From assembly GCF_001280005.1 (NCBI RefSeq), contig NZ_LGDW01000062.1, positions 32,055 to 96,054 on the forward strand: 64,000 nucleotides of DNA, in the 5' to 3' direction. Of the stretch, positions 45,317 through 54,216 are shown one piece after another. This DNA is from Streptomyces sp. NRRL WC-3618 (lineage in GTDB: Bacteria > Actinomycetota > Actinomycetes > Streptomycetales > Streptomycetaceae). The notes beneath the pieces are model-generated. The model had not been told where the DNA came from. It searched no databases and saw nothing but the letters and a program-made list of their open reading frames with translations. A program made the translations under genes and the position numbers. Numbering within the stretch: the first letter of the stretch is position 1; every line of letters begins with the position of its first letter.

Positions 45317-46239
45317 CCACAAGTGATCTGACGCTGCCTCAGGCGGACACGGACATGGACACGAAGTCGAAGCCGAAGGGCGGCAGGGGCTCCCGGCGCC
45401 CCCGGATGATCGGCGCGGGCAAGCAACTGCACGCGGGCCCGCTCACCTACGTCGTCCTGGCGGTCTTCTCGCTGATCTCGCTGGCCCCGCTGCTGTGGAC
45501 GGCGATCGCGGCCTCCCGCGACAACACCCGGCTCGCCCAGACACCGCCACCGCTGTGGTTCGGCGCGAACCTCTTCAAGAACCTGCAGGCCGCGTGGGAC
45601 GAGGTGGGACTCGGCACGGCGATGCTCAACAGCACGCTCGTCGCCGGCACCATCACGGTCAGTACGGTGCTGTTCTCGACGCTGGCGGGATTCGCCTTCG
45701 CCAAGCTGCGGTTCAAGTTCTCCAGCGTGCTGCTGCTGCTGACCATCGGCACGATGATGGTCCCGCCGCAGCTCGCCGTCGTACCGCTGTATCTGTGGAT
45801 GGCCGACCTCGGCTGGTCCAACCAGTTGCAGGCCGTGATCCTGCCGACGCTGGTCACCGCCTTCGGTACGTTCTTCATGCGCCAGTACCTGGTGCAGGCG
45901 CTGCCCTCCGAGCTGATCGAGGCGGCGCGGATGGACGGCGCGAACAGCCTGCGCGTGGTGTGGCACGTGGTCTTCCCGGCGGCGCGGCCCGCGATGGCCG
46001 TGCTCGGCCTGCTGACCTTCGTGTTCGCCTGGAACGACTTCCTGTGGCCGATCATCGCCCTGAACCAGCAGAACCCGACCGTGCAGGTCGCACTGAACGC
46101 GCTCGGCACCGGTTACGTCCCCGACCAGGCTGTGATCATGGCGGGCGCGCTGCTGGGCACCCTGCCGCTGCTCATCGCCTTCCTCCTGTTCGGCAAGCAG
46201 ATCGTGGGCGGCATCATGAACGGCGCGATCAAGGGCTGA
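45313..46239 (+). CDS. cebG: Cello-oligosaccharide ABC transporter permease
   Basis: A 308-residue MalG-type permease. A 40-residue polar N-terminus precedes helices beginning [20 protein letters not shown] and [20 protein letters not shown]. The EAA loop is [23 protein letters not shown] 45313 overlaps the cebF stop (ATGA), with GAGGAAA just upstream. It forms the membrane channel with CebF. A 110-bp array of 13-15 bp repeats separates it from bglC. Confidence 0.93.
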   Translation: MTTSDLTLPQADTDMDTKSKPKGGRGSRRPRMIGAGKQLHAGPLTYVVLAVFSLISLAPLLWTAIAASRDNTRLAQTPPPLWFGANLFKNLQAAWDEVGLGTAMLNSTLVAGTITVSTVLFSTLAGFAFAKLRFKFSSVLLLLTIGTMMVPPQLAVVPLYLWMADLGWSNQLQAVILPTLVTAFGTFFMRQYLVQALPSELIEAARMDGANSLRVVWHVVFPAARPAMAVLGLLTFVFAWNDFLWPIIALNQQNPTVQVALNALGTGYVPDQAVIMAGALLGTLPLLIAFLLFGKQIVGGIMNGAIKG

Positions 46240-46247
46240 TCCGCACA

Positions 46248-46350
46248 GGACCTTCGTACCGGATCCTTGTACGGGACCTTCGTACGGGACCTTCGTACGG
46301 GATCTTGATACGGGACTTTCGTCAGGGCATTTTCGTACGGGAACTCTCGG
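46248..46350 (+). repeat. Tandem repeat array between cebG and bglC
   Basis: About seven diverged copies of a 13-15 bp unit like GGACCTTCGTACG (for example GGATCCTTGTACG, GGATCTTGATACG, GGACTTTCGT, GGGCATTTTCGTACG). No coding frame is evident. It could form an mRNA structure or be a slippage product. Confidence 0.75.
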
Positions 46351-46434
46351 GGGCCGGGTCACCGCCGCCTCGGCCCCCTCGCTCACTCCCCCCACTTCCC
46401 TCTCCTTCCACCCGTCGGTCTCCCCGACCTCCTT

Positions 46435-46448
46435 TGGGAGCGCTTCCA
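46435..46448 (+). promoter_or_regulatory. Second CebR operator, overlapping the bglC RBS and start codon
   Basis: TGGGAGCGCTTCCA differs in one base from a perfect CebR box. Its GGGAG serves as ribosome site for bglC, and its last base is the A of the ATG (46448). Confidence 0.85.
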
Positions 46449-47878
46449 TGCCTGAGTCCATCACCCCTGTGACCTTTCCTCCCGCCTTCCTCTGGGGCGC
46501 GGCGACCTCCGCGTACCAGATCGAGGGGGCGGTGCGGGAGGACGGCCGCACCCCGTCGATCTGGGACACGTTCAGCCATACGCCGGGCAAGACGGCCGGC
46601 GGCGACCACGGTGACATCGCTGTCGACCACTACCACCGCTACCGCGACGACGTGGAGCTGATGGCCGGCCTGGGCCTGAGCGCGTACCGCTTCTCCGTCT
46701 CCTGGTCGCGCGTGCAGCCGACCGGCCGGGGCCCGGCGGTCCAGCGCGGTCTGGACTTCTACCGGCGCCTCGTCGACGAACTGCTCGAACGCGGCATCAA
46801 GCCGGCGGTCACCCTCTACCACTGGGACCTCCCGCAGGAGCTGGAGGACGCGGGCGGCTGGCCGGAGCGCGAGACGGCGCTGCGTTTCGCCGAGTACGCG
46901 CAGATCATGGGTGAGGCACTGGGCGACCGCGTCGAGCAGTGGATCACGCTCAACGAGCCCTGGTGCAGCGCGTTCCTGGGCTACGCCTCGGGTGTGCACG
47001 CCCCCGGCCGGACCGAGCCGCTGGCCTCCCTGCGGGCGGCGCATCACCTCAACCTGGCGCACGGGCTGGGCACTTCGGCCCTGCGCGCGGCGATGCCGGC
47101 CCGCAACACGGTCGCGGTGAGCCTCAACTCCTCGGTGGTCAGGCCCCTTTCGCAGACGCCGGCCGATCTCGCGGCGGTCCAGAAGATCGACGACCTGGCC
47201 AACGGCGTCTTCCACGGCCCGATGCTGCGCGGCGCCTACCCGGAGACCCTGTTCGCCGCCACCTCGTCGGTCACCGACTGGTCGTACGTCCTGGACGGCG
47301 ACCTCGCGCTGATCAACCAGCCGCTGGACGCGCTCGGCCTCAACTACTACACCCCGGCCCTGGTGTCGGCGGCCGAGGACAAGCCGAACGGCCCGCGCGC
47401 CGACGGCCACGGGGCGAGCGACTTCTCGCCCTGGCCGGGGGAGGCGGACGAGGTCCTCTTCCACCAGTCCCCGGGCGAGCGCACGGAGATGGGCTGGACC
47501 ATCGACCCGACGGGCCTGCACGACCTGATCATGCGGTACACGAAGCTGGCTCCGGGCCTGCCGATCTACGTCACGGAGAACGGCGCCGCCTACGACGACA
47601 AGCCCGAGTCGGACGGCAGCGTCCACGACCCCGAGCGGATCGCCTACCTCCACGGCCATCTGCGGGCGGTCCGGCGCGCGATCGCCGAGGGCGCGGACGT
47701 CCGCGGCTACTACCTGTGGTCCCTGATGGACAACTTCGAGTGGGCGTACGGCTACGGCAAGCGCTTCGGCGCGGTGTACGTCGACTACGCGACCCTCACC
47801 CGCACCCCGAAGTCGAGCGCCCTCTGGTACGGCCGCGTGGCACGCACCGGCACCCTGCCGCCCGCGAACGCCGTGTGA
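46448..47878 (+). CDS. bglC: Beta-glucosidase, glycoside hydrolase family 1
   Basis: A 476-residue intracellular GH1 beta-glucosidase that splits cellobiose to glucose, thereby removing the CebR inducer. [20 protein letters not shown] is the typical N-terminus. The acid/base is E170 in WITLNEPWC, and the nucleophile is E377 in [29 protein letters not shown] near the C-terminus closes the barrel. Length is standard and there is no signal peptide. ATG 46448 has GGGAG seven bases upstream, within a CebR box. A strong terminator follows. Confidence 0.95.
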   Translation: MPESITPVTFPPAFLWGAATSAYQIEGAVREDGRTPSIWDTFSHTPGKTAGGDHGDIAVDHYHRYRDDVELMAGLGLSAYRFSVSWSRVQPTGRGPAVQRGLDFYRRLVDELLERGIKPAVTLYHWDLPQELEDAGGWPERETALRFAEYAQIMGEALGDRVEQWITLNEPWCSAFLGYASGVHAPGRTEPLASLRAAHHLNLAHGLGTSALRAAMPARNTVAVSLNSSVVRPLSQTPADLAAVQKIDDLANGVFHGPMLRGAYPETLFAATSSVTDWSYVLDGDLALINQPLDALGLNYYTPALVSAAEDKPNGPRADGHGASDFSPWPGEADEVLFHQSPGERTEMGWTIDPTGLHDLIMRYTKLAPGLPIYVTENGAAYDDKPESDGSVHDPERIAYLHGHLRAVRRAIAEGADVRGYYLWSLMDNFEWAYGYGKRFGAVYVDYATLTRTPKSSALWYGRVARTGTLPPANAV

Positions 47879-47910
47879 CCCTCCGGGAGTTCGGCGGGGG
47901 ATTCTGAACG

Positions 47911-47949
47911 GGCGGGACGCGGCACCGGAGGGGGGTGCCGCGTCCCGCC
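47911..47949 (+). terminator. Terminator of the ceb operon
   Basis: GGCGGGACGCGGCACC pairs fully with GGTGCCGCGTCCCGCC (16-bp stem, seven-base loop). It could also serve the convergent gene. Confidence 0.85.
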
Positions 47950-47986
47950 CCGGGGCATGTCCGGGGGATCCGGGTGGAGTTCGGCG

Positions 47987-48856
47987 TCAGCGGAACACCG
48001 ACGGTGGCGGTGCCGGGGAGGCGACCGCCGCCGCGTCCGTGACCGGTACGGCTCCGCCGGTGAAGTCGGTGAGGGCGCGGCCGTGTTCGAGGCGGGCGGG
48101 GTGCGGGTCGGAGGCGGTGCGACGGGTCAGCTCGGCAATGGGCAGCGGGTGCGCGGAGCCGACGAGCACCGCGTTGCCGAACCGTTTCCCCCGCAGCACG
48201 GTCGGGTCGGCGATCAGGGCCAGCTCGGGGAAGACGGCGCCCGCGGTGGCGATCTGGCCGCGGAGATGGGCGAGCGGCGGCCCGTCGGCGAGGTTGGCGG
48301 CGTAACAGCCGGCGTCGTTCACGACCCTGCGTACGTCCCTCAGGAACTCGACCGACGTCAGATGGGCCGGGGTACGCGCCCCGCTGAACACGTCCGCGAC
48401 GACGAGGTCGGCCCAGCCGTCGGGGATCTTCGCGAGTCCCTCGCGGGCGTCGGCGGAGCGCACCCGGATACGGGCGTTCGGGTCCAGGGGCAGCTCGCGG
48501 CGGACCAGTTGGACGAGGGCCGCGTCCCGTTCCACGGCCTGCTGGGTGGACCGGGGGCGGGTCGCGGCGACGTACCGGGCGAGCGTGAGGGCGCCGCCGC
48601 CGAGGTGCACGACCTGCACGGGCTTGCCCGGCGGGGCGACAAGGTCGATCACATGACCGAGGCGGCGCTGGTACTCGAAGGAGAGGTACGCCGGGTCGTC
48701 GAGGTCGACGTGGGACTGCGGGGCGCCGTCGATGAGCAGGGTCCAGGCGCGCGCCCGGTCCCGGTCGGGGACCAGCTCGGCGAGCCCGCCGTCGACCGTC
48801 TCGACGACGGCGTCGGCCGCCGACTGCCCGCGCCGCGCGTTTCTGGACTTTCCCAT
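47987..48856 (-). CDS. Spermidine synthase-like protein
   Basis: A 289-residue protein with the spermidine-synthase type Rossmann fold. QVVHLGGGALTLARYVAATRP is the cofactor loop, QQAVERDAALVQL the following acidic strand, and ADLVVADVFSGARTPAHL the active-site region. The gatekeeper pair usual in true spermidine synthases is not evident, so the substrate may differ. I recall such proteins in Streptomyces annotated as fused or spermidine-synthase-like without proven activity. It follows the small protein gene at 48871 by 14 bases, so they form an operon. Confidence 0.82.
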   Translation of the reverse strand: MGKSRNARRGQSAADAVVETVDGGLAELVPDRDRARAWTLLIDGAPQSHVDLDDPAYLSFEYQRRLGHVIDLVAPPGKPVQVVHLGGGALTLARYVAATRPRSTQQAVERDAALVQLVRRELPLDPNARIRVRSADAREGLAKIPDGWADLVVADVFSGARTPAHLTSVEFLRDVRRVVNDAGCYAANLADGPPLAHLRGQIATAGAVFPELALIADPTVLRGKRFGNAVLVGSAHPLPIAELTRRTASDPHPARLEHGRALTDFTGGAVPVTDAAAVASPAPPPSVFR

Positions 48857-48870
48857 TCCCGCATTATCGG

Positions 48871-49314
48871 TCAGCGGCGGTTGTCGGCCGCCTCGATGAG
48901 CCGGGCCGCCTCACCGAGGGCCGCGCGCAGCACCGCCGGGTCGGTGGCCAGATCCGCGTCACCGGGCGGGAGCAGCCAGTCCGACCCCTTGACGGGGGGT
49001 ACGGGATCGGGGACCGCGAGGCTCAGGCCGCGCCCGTTGGTCTCCGTACAGATGCTGCCCGGGACGTCCCAGGCCGCGGCGGTGCCGGGCGGGACGAGAA
49101 ACCCGAGGGTGTCGCAGCCGTCGTCATGCAGTACGGGGCCGACGGCGTCACTCGCGCCCCTGCGCAGGATGTCGACCGCCTCCAGCCCCTGCCGCGCCGG
49201 AACCGTCACCAAATCACAGTTGGGCACTGTGTTTGACGCGGCCGATGCGGGCAACGCGAGTGATGTACGCCCTGCGAACGACGCACAAGGATCGGTGCTC
49301 TGACTGATCTCCAT
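48871..49314 (-). CDS. Conserved hypothetical protein, possibly related to prim-pol N-terminal domains
   Basis: A 147-residue protein of unknown function. ATG 49314 (MEISQSTDPCASF) is preferred over ATG 49329 because GGAGG stands five to six bases upstream. Blocks GPVLHDDGCDTLGFLVPPGT, WDVPGSICTETNGRG and GSDWLLPPG recall small streptomycete proteins related to the non-catalytic part of bifunctional primase/polymerase domains. That relation is tentative. It shares an overall style with the 58041 gene. It lies upstream of the spermidine-synthase-like gene in one operon. Confidence 0.7.
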   Translation of the reverse strand: MEISQSTDPCASFAGRTSLALPASAASNTVPNCDLVTVPARQGLEAVDILRRGASDAVGPVLHDDGCDTLGFLVPPGTAAAWDVPGSICTETNGRGLSLAVPDPVPPVKGSDWLLPPGDADLATDPAVLRAALGEAARLIEAADNRR

Positions 49315-49609
49315 CCCGGCCTCCACCACGGAACCCCTCCTGAAACGAGTGGGTCGGGAGTTCGGGTGGCTCCCGGTCCACAGGGTTCAACGCGTCGCAA
49401 CGTCAACGGCTACGGCACAAGACCGCCGCAAAGGATGGCAGTTCATGGCAGATCGTGGATGAGATATCCGGTTTGTAGCCAAACCCCGCATGGCGGGTCG
49501 TGCGCAGCGGGTACGTTCTTGCCCGCCGGAAACAGGACGTCCGATGGATAAGTGTTCCCACACGTCAGGAATCCGGCACGGTTCGACGGTTCGCAGAGAG
49601 GGCCCGGCC

Positions 49610-51058
49610 ATGACGTCGTCAACAGTGACCTCGTCGCAGTCCCCGCGGCCGCCACGACCGAACCTCGCCTTTCGGCAGTTGCGCGGGCAGCGCTCTCCGG
49701 GCGAGTTCGCCGCGGCGGTACGGCGGGCCGCCCGCGAGATCGGGGAACGGGTCAGCTGTGACGCTCGTTACGTCGGCCGGGTCGAGGCGGGTGAGATCCG
49801 CTGTCCCAACTACGCGTACGAGCGGGTGTTCCTGCACATGTTCCCCGGCCGGACCCTGGCCGACCTGGGGTTCGCGCCCCGCGCGTCGGTACGCGGACGC
49901 GGGGCGCGCGAAACGGAGGACGCGCCCCCTGAGTATCCCGCGATCCCGTCGTCTCACACCGATGAGACGGCGGGGGCGTACGAGCCGTATGACACGCAGG
50001 ACGCGCAGGACCCGTACGAGACGCACGACAACTACGAGGAGAGCGACGTGCTGCGTCGCGCATTCATGACGGGCGGTGCCACTGTGGCAGCCGCCTCCCT
50101 GAGCCCCTTCGGGTTCGCCTACGAGGCCTCGGCCGCGGACCGTCCCACGCGCCGCGTCGGAGCCGGTGAGGCGGGCGCGCTGGAAGAGGCCGTACGCCGC
50201 ATCAGACTGCTCGACGACCGGCACGGCGCCGACGGTCTCTACCGGCGCGCCGCCGCCCCGCTGCGAGCCGCCTACGAACTGCTCGACGCGGGCGCGGTAC
50301 GGCAGACCACCGCCGACCGGCTGCACGCGGGCGCGGGTGAACTCGCCATCTCCGTCGGCTGGCTGGCACACGACTCGGGCCGCTTCGACGACGCGCGCTC
50401 GCACTACGCGGAGGCGCTGGCGACCGCCCGGGTGGCCGGGGACGCGGCCCTGGAGGCGCACGCCTTCTGCAACACGGCGTTCCTCGCGCGTGACGCGGGG
50501 CGCCCGCGCGAGGCGGTCAGAGCGGCGCAGGCCGCGCAGCGCGTGGCCCGGCCCCTGGGCTCACCCCGGCTGATGTCGCTGCTCGCGCTGCGCGAGGCGG
50601 GCGGCTGGGCGGGCCTCGCCGACCGCGCCGGCTGCGAACAGGCGCTGGCACGGGCCCAGGCGCTGTACGGACGCGGCTCCTCGGAGGCCGACCCCGAGTG
50701 GATGAGCTTCTACGGGGAGGCCGAGCTGGAGGGCCTGGAGGCGCAGTGCTGGTCGGCGCTGGGCGACTGGCGCCGGGCGGCCCGGCACGCGCGGCGTGCG
50801 GCGCATCTCCAGAACCCGCACTTCACCAGGAACATCGCGCTCTACACCGCCGAACTCACCGACGACCTCGCTCGCGGGGGCCAGCCCGACGAGGCGGCGA
50901 CGGCGGGCATGCGGGTGCTGGATCTGCTGGACGAGGTCCAGTCCTCCCGGATCCAGACGATGCTGGCGGCGACAGCACGGGTGCTGTTGCCTCACCGGCG
51001 GGCGGCGGGGGTGTCTGCGTTCCTGGAACGCCACGCGAGTGTGCCGCGCACGGCTTGA
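49610..51058 (+). CDS. NsdA-like regulatory protein (HTH plus TPR)
   Basis: A 482-residue protein of the NsdA family, whose founding member represses sporulation and antibiotics in S. coelicolor. The N-terminal DNA-binding-like region is SPGEFAAAVRRAAREIGERV, SCDARYVGRVEAGEIRCPNY and FPGRTLADLGF. A short acidic linker follows, and then RRAFMTGGATVAAASLSPFG, which looks like a twin-arginine or hydrophobic hairpin but is internal. The rest is TPR-like helices (GWLAHDSGRFDDARSHYAEAL, CNTAFLARDAGRPREAV). ATG 49610 has AGAGAGG eight bases upstream. The 295-bp gap before it shows no clear element. Confidence 0.82.
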   Translation: MTSSTVTSSQSPRPPRPNLAFRQLRGQRSPGEFAAAVRRAAREIGERVSCDARYVGRVEAGEIRCPNYAYERVFLHMFPGRTLADLGFAPRASVRGRGARETEDAPPEYPAIPSSHTDETAGAYEPYDTQDAQDPYETHDNYEESDVLRRAFMTGGATVAAASLSPFGFAYEASAADRPTRRVGAGEAGALEEAVRRIRLLDDRHGADGLYRRAAAPLRAAYELLDAGAVRQTTADRLHAGAGELAISVGWLAHDSGRFDDARSHYAEALATARVAGDAALEAHAFCNTAFLARDAGRPREAVRAAQAAQRVARPLGSPRLMSLLALREAGGWAGLADRAGCEQALARAQALYGRGSSEADPEWMSFYGEAELEGLEAQCWSALGDWRRAARHARRAAHLQNPHFTRNIALYTAELTDDLARGGQPDEAATAGMRVLDLLDEVQSSRIQTMLAATARVLLPHRRAAGVSAFLERHASVPRTA

Positions 51059-51085
51059 GGTGTCGCTCCCGGCCGGTCCTCGGCC

Positions 51086-51163
51086 GCGGGCCCGTGGGGG
51101 CTGGTCGCGCCCACGCGGCGGAGCCGCGCAATGTCACAGCCCCGCGCCCCTGAAGGGGCGCTC
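51086..51163 (-). repeat. Dispersed Streptomyces intergenic repeat, inverted copy
   Basis: On the minus strand it begins AGGGGCGCGGGGCTGTGACA and continues to GCGCGACCAGCCCCCAC and GGCCCGCGG. The opening matches the copy at 27741-27790 (AGGGGCGCGGGG then GCGCGAC). A hairpin GCGCCCCTTCAGGGGCGC starts it. Confidence 0.65.
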
Positions 51164-51195
51164 CAGCCAGCCGGCGTTCACAGGCAGGTACCCGG

Positions 51196-51792
51196 TTATC
51201 CGGCCAGGTGTCCCTGGTCGTTCCAGCTTTCGATCGCCGGGGCGCCGTAGGCCCATCCCAGGACGGACAACGACGTCGGATTCAGTCTGATCCGGGCCGC
51301 GAAGTCGAGCGGCAGTCCCAGCCAGCGCGCGCCTATCGACCGCAGAATGTGCCCGTGGGCGAACACCAGTACGTCACGATCCTCCGAGCGCGCCCACTCG
51401 ACCACCTCGTCCGCGCGCGCGGTCACGGCCTGAAGGCTCTCGCCGCCGGGCACCCCGTCCCGCCAGATCAGCCAGCCCGGCCGCACGGCCTGGATGTCGG
51501 CCGGGGTCATGCCCTCGTACGCCCCGTAGTCCCACTCCATCAGCGTGTCCCACTCGGCCGCGCGGTCACCGAACCCGGCGATCTCGCACGTCTCACGCGC
51601 GCGTACCAGCGGGCTCGTGCGCACCTCGACGTCCGCGAGCCCCTTGAAGGGCGCTCGGTGCAGCCGTTCGCCGAGCAGCTTGGCGCCGCGCCGGCCCTCC
51701 TCCAGGAGGGGGACGTCGGTCCTGCCGGTGTGTTTGCCGGACAGCGACCACTCCGTCTGTCCGTGCCGGGCCAGCAGGATGCGCGGTGCCAT
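51196..51792 (-). CDS. Histidine phosphatase (phosphoglycerate-mutase-like)
   Basis: A 198-residue histidine phosphatase. The start [20 protein letters not shown] has the phospho-accepting RHG at once. The second arginine lies in [16 protein letters not shown], the proton donor region in [15 protein letters not shown], and the second His in [21 protein letters not shown] 51792 has GGAAGGG six bases upstream; longer frames run through the promoter. Similar to broad-specificity phosphatases such as CobC or GpmB-like enzymes. Substrate unknown. Transcribed divergently from the PAP2 gene. Confidence 0.9.
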   Translation of the reverse strand: MAPRILLARHGQTEWSLSGKHTGRTDVPLLEEGRRGAKLLGERLHRAPFKGLADVEVRTSPLVRARETCEIAGFGDRAAEWDTLMEWDYGAYEGMTPADIQAVRPGWLIWRDGVPGGESLQAVTARADEVVEWARSEDRDVLVFAHGHILRSIGARWLGLPLDFAARIRLNPTSLSVLGWAYGAPAIESWNDQGHLAG

Positions 51793-52076
51793 GAGGAGCC
51801 CTTCCGGGGGGAGACGGTAAGCCTGGCGAACGAGGCGAAAGGTGGATGAAAAGGGACGGTCAAGCGAATCAGTGGTAGCGAATGGCGAAAAAGCGAGGCG
51901 GAACCCCTCCATCATCGCGCACGCTGTCGGGGGGCAACCCGGAGGCCGATCTTTGCGTCCTGTGTGACAGGGGCGCCGTGTGGGGCGTTCACGTACACCG
52001 TAAAATCGGACGAACCGCAGGCCACCGACGCCGGAGGCGCAGCTGGACGGGGACAGAGAGTGGGAGAGACGATCGG

Positions 52077-53066
52077 ATGCCGCGGCCCGATACTGCACGG
52101 CCCGAGACGACCGCACCCACCCGGCTCCGCTGGTGGACCGAACTGCCCCTGATCCTGCTGGTCTACGCGTGCTATTCCGCCGGCCGCCTGCTGGTGCGGG
52201 GCAACGAGTCGACCGCCGTCGATCACGGCCTGGCGATCCTCAGGTTCGAGAAGTCCCTGTGGCTGAACGCCGAGCACCCGCTCAACCGTCTGTTCACCCG
52301 TGAGCCCTGGATCGGCATACCCGCCGACTTCTGGTACGCGTCGCTGCACTATCTCGTCACCCCCGCCATCCTGATCTGGCTCTTCCGGTCCCATGCCGTC
52401 CGTTACCGGGCGGCCCGCACCTGGCTGATGACCTCGACCTTCATCGGCCTCATCGGCTTCACCCTGCTGCCCACCTGCCCGCCCCGCCTGCTGGCAGCGG
52501 GCCACGGCTTCGTCGACACGATGGCCCAGTACAGCTCGTACGGCTGGTGGGGCGGCCAGGCCAGCGCCCCCCGAGGGCTCGGCGGTATGACGAACCAGTA
52601 CGCGGCGATGCCGAGCCTGCACGTCGGCTGGTCCCTGTGGTGCGGGGTGATGCTGTGGCGGTTCGGCGGTACGCGCACCACCAAGGTCCTGGCCGTCGCC
52701 TACCCGCTGATCACCACGATCGTGGTCATGGGCACCGCCAACCACTACTTCCTCGACGCGGCCGCGGGCGCCGCCGTGATGGGCCTCGGGCTGCTGCTGG
52801 CACCGCTCGTCATCCGGAACGCGAACCGGGCGCGGGTGTGGATCACGGCCCGCGTCGCACCCGTCGCACCCGTCGCGTCTGTCGCGTCTGTCGCGTCTGT
52901 CGAAACGCCTTCTCGCGGCGCGGAAGCCTCAATTGTCAGTGGTGAATGCCAGACTGCCCCGCGTGAGCGAATTCCAAGGCAGCGCGAGTCCGACTTCGGA
53001 CCAGGGGCCGAGCCGGGTGCCGCTCCCGCGGACGCGGGGGACGGCGCTGCGGCTGCGGCTCGCTGA
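52077..53066 (+). CDS. PAP2-family membrane phosphatase (inositol phosphoryltransferase-like)
   Basis: A 329-residue membrane protein with about six helices ([89 protein letters not shown]). PAP2 catalytic motifs are [11 protein letters not shown] with His and [10 protein letters not shown] with His/Asp. The arrangement resembles actinobacterial inositol-phosphate transferases or AUR1-like PAP2 proteins. The C-terminal 60 residues contain codon-repeat-derived [16 protein letters not shown] and a disordered tail read over the start of the nuclease gene. ATG 52077 follows GGGAGAGACG. Confidence 0.87.
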   Translation: MPRPDTARPETTAPTRLRWWTELPLILLVYACYSAGRLLVRGNESTAVDHGLAILRFEKSLWLNAEHPLNRLFTREPWIGIPADFWYASLHYLVTPAILIWLFRSHAVRYRAARTWLMTSTFIGLIGFTLLPTCPPRLLAAGHGFVDTMAQYSSYGWWGGQASAPRGLGGMTNQYAAMPSLHVGWSLWCGVMLWRFGGTRTTKVLAVAYPLITTIVVMGTANHYFLDAAAGAAVMGLGLLLAPLVIRNANRARVWITARVAPVAPVASVASVASVETPSRGAEASIVSGECQTAPRERIPRQRESDFGPGAEPGAAPADAGDGAAAAAR

Positions 53067-54216
53067 GCTGCGCGGCCCCTCGGTACCGCCGAAGGCACTG
53101 GACGCGCGTGCCCTCGCGGCCCTCGCCGCCAACCCCGGCTGCAGAAGGCGCGCGATCCTGGACGGCGCGGGGGTGAACAAGGCGACGCTGGCGAGCGCCC
53201 TGGGCTCACCGTCCGCCTTCGGGCAGTCCCAGTTCGCCCTGGCGCGCGGCAACACCTTCGAGGCCCGGGTCAAGGCCGACGGCGGCGCCGAGCTGCTCCG
53301 GCTGGTGCACGAGAAGCTGGACCCGGGTGCCGTGGCGCCGACGGACGCCGAGGTCCCCGACCTCACGGCGACCGGGCCGGAGGGCCGCACCGCGCGGACG
53401 GCGCTGGCCCTGCGCGACGCCACCACGGCGAGGGCCGCCTCCGGCACGGGTGGCTGGACGCTCCTCGACCACCCCATGCTCGCCCTCGACGTGGCGGGCT
53501 CCCCGGCCTTCCTGGAGCCGGACGCGGTGGTCGTGCACCCGGACGGCAGCTGGTCGGTCGTCGAGATCAAGTCCTTCCCGATGCTGGACGGCTCGGCGGA
53601 CCCGGCGAAGGTGGGCGCGGCGGCCCGCCAGGCCGCGGTGTACGTGCTGGCGCTGGAGGAGGTCGCCGCCCGGCTCACCCAGGGCGGCGATCCGGCGCCG
53701 ACGGTGCGCCACCGCGTACTGCTGGTCTGCCCGAAGGACTTCTCCAACCTCGCGACGGCGTCCGCGGTCGACGTCCGCAAACAGCGCGCGGTGACCGGCC
53801 GCCAGCTGTCCCGGCTGACCCGGATCGAGGACATCGCCGACGCCCTCCCCGAGGGCATCTGCTTCGCCCCGGACCTGCCGTCCGCCGAACTGACCGCCGC
53901 CGTCGAGTCGGTCCCCGCGGAGTACGCGCCGGAGTGCCTCTCCGCGTGCGAGCTCGCCTTCCACTGCCGCGACCGTGCCCGCGCGCGGGGCGCGGTGACC
54001 TCCCTGGGCCGTTCCGTACGGGCCGAACTGGGCGCCCTGACCACGGTCGACGACGTCCTGTCGGCGGCCCACGGCCGATCCGGTGACCCCGAGGACCCGA
54101 CCGTCGCCGCGCTGCGCAGAGCGGCCACCCTGCGCGCGGAGGCGCTGCGCGGCGCCGGGCTCACCTCCCCCGAGCGACAGCCGCAGCCGCGACCGGAGGG
54201 CGCCGTATGTCGCTGA
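52963..54216 (+). CDS. RecB-family PD-(D/E)XK nuclease with Fe-S cysteine signature
   Basis: A 417-residue predicted nuclease. RecB-type motifs occur in order: ARGNTFEARV (E100), LEPDAVV (D187), VVEIKSFP (E201, K203) and RQAAVYVLAL (Q223, Y227). Cysteines frame the domain: C60 in NPGCRRRAIL, and C325, C329 and C335 in PECLSACELAFHCRDRAR. This C...C-x3-C-x5-C pattern is the Fe-S clasp of AddB, Cas4 and Dna2 nucleases. GTG 52963 ([10 protein letters not shown]) is preferred; an AGACTG box ends just before it, suggesting a leaderless start. The gene begins inside the PAP2 gene, in another frame, and overlaps the next gene by ten bases. Confidence 0.85.
   Translation: MSEFQGSASPTSDQGPSRVPLPRTRGTALRLRLAELRGPSVPPKALDARALAALAANPGCRRRAILDGAGVNKATLASALGSPSAFGQSQFALARGNTFEARVKADGGAELLRLVHEKLDPGAVAPTDAEVPDLTATGPEGRTARTALALRDATTARAASGTGGWTLLDHPMLALDVAGSPAFLEPDAVVVHPDGSWSVVEIKSFPMLDGSADPAKVGAAARQAAVYVLALEEVAARLTQGGDPAPTVRHRVLLVCPKDFSNLATASAVDVRKQRAVTGRQLSRLTRIEDIADALPEGICFAPDLPSAELTAAVESVPAEYAPECLSACELAFHCRDRARARGAVTSLGRSVRAELGALTTVDDVLSAAHGRSGDPEDPTVAALRRAATLRAEALRGAGLTSPERQPQPRPEGAVCR

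Noticed and set aside
46248..46350. CRISPR array
   Set aside because: The repeats are 13-15 bp and diverged, without spacers. No cas genes are in the window.
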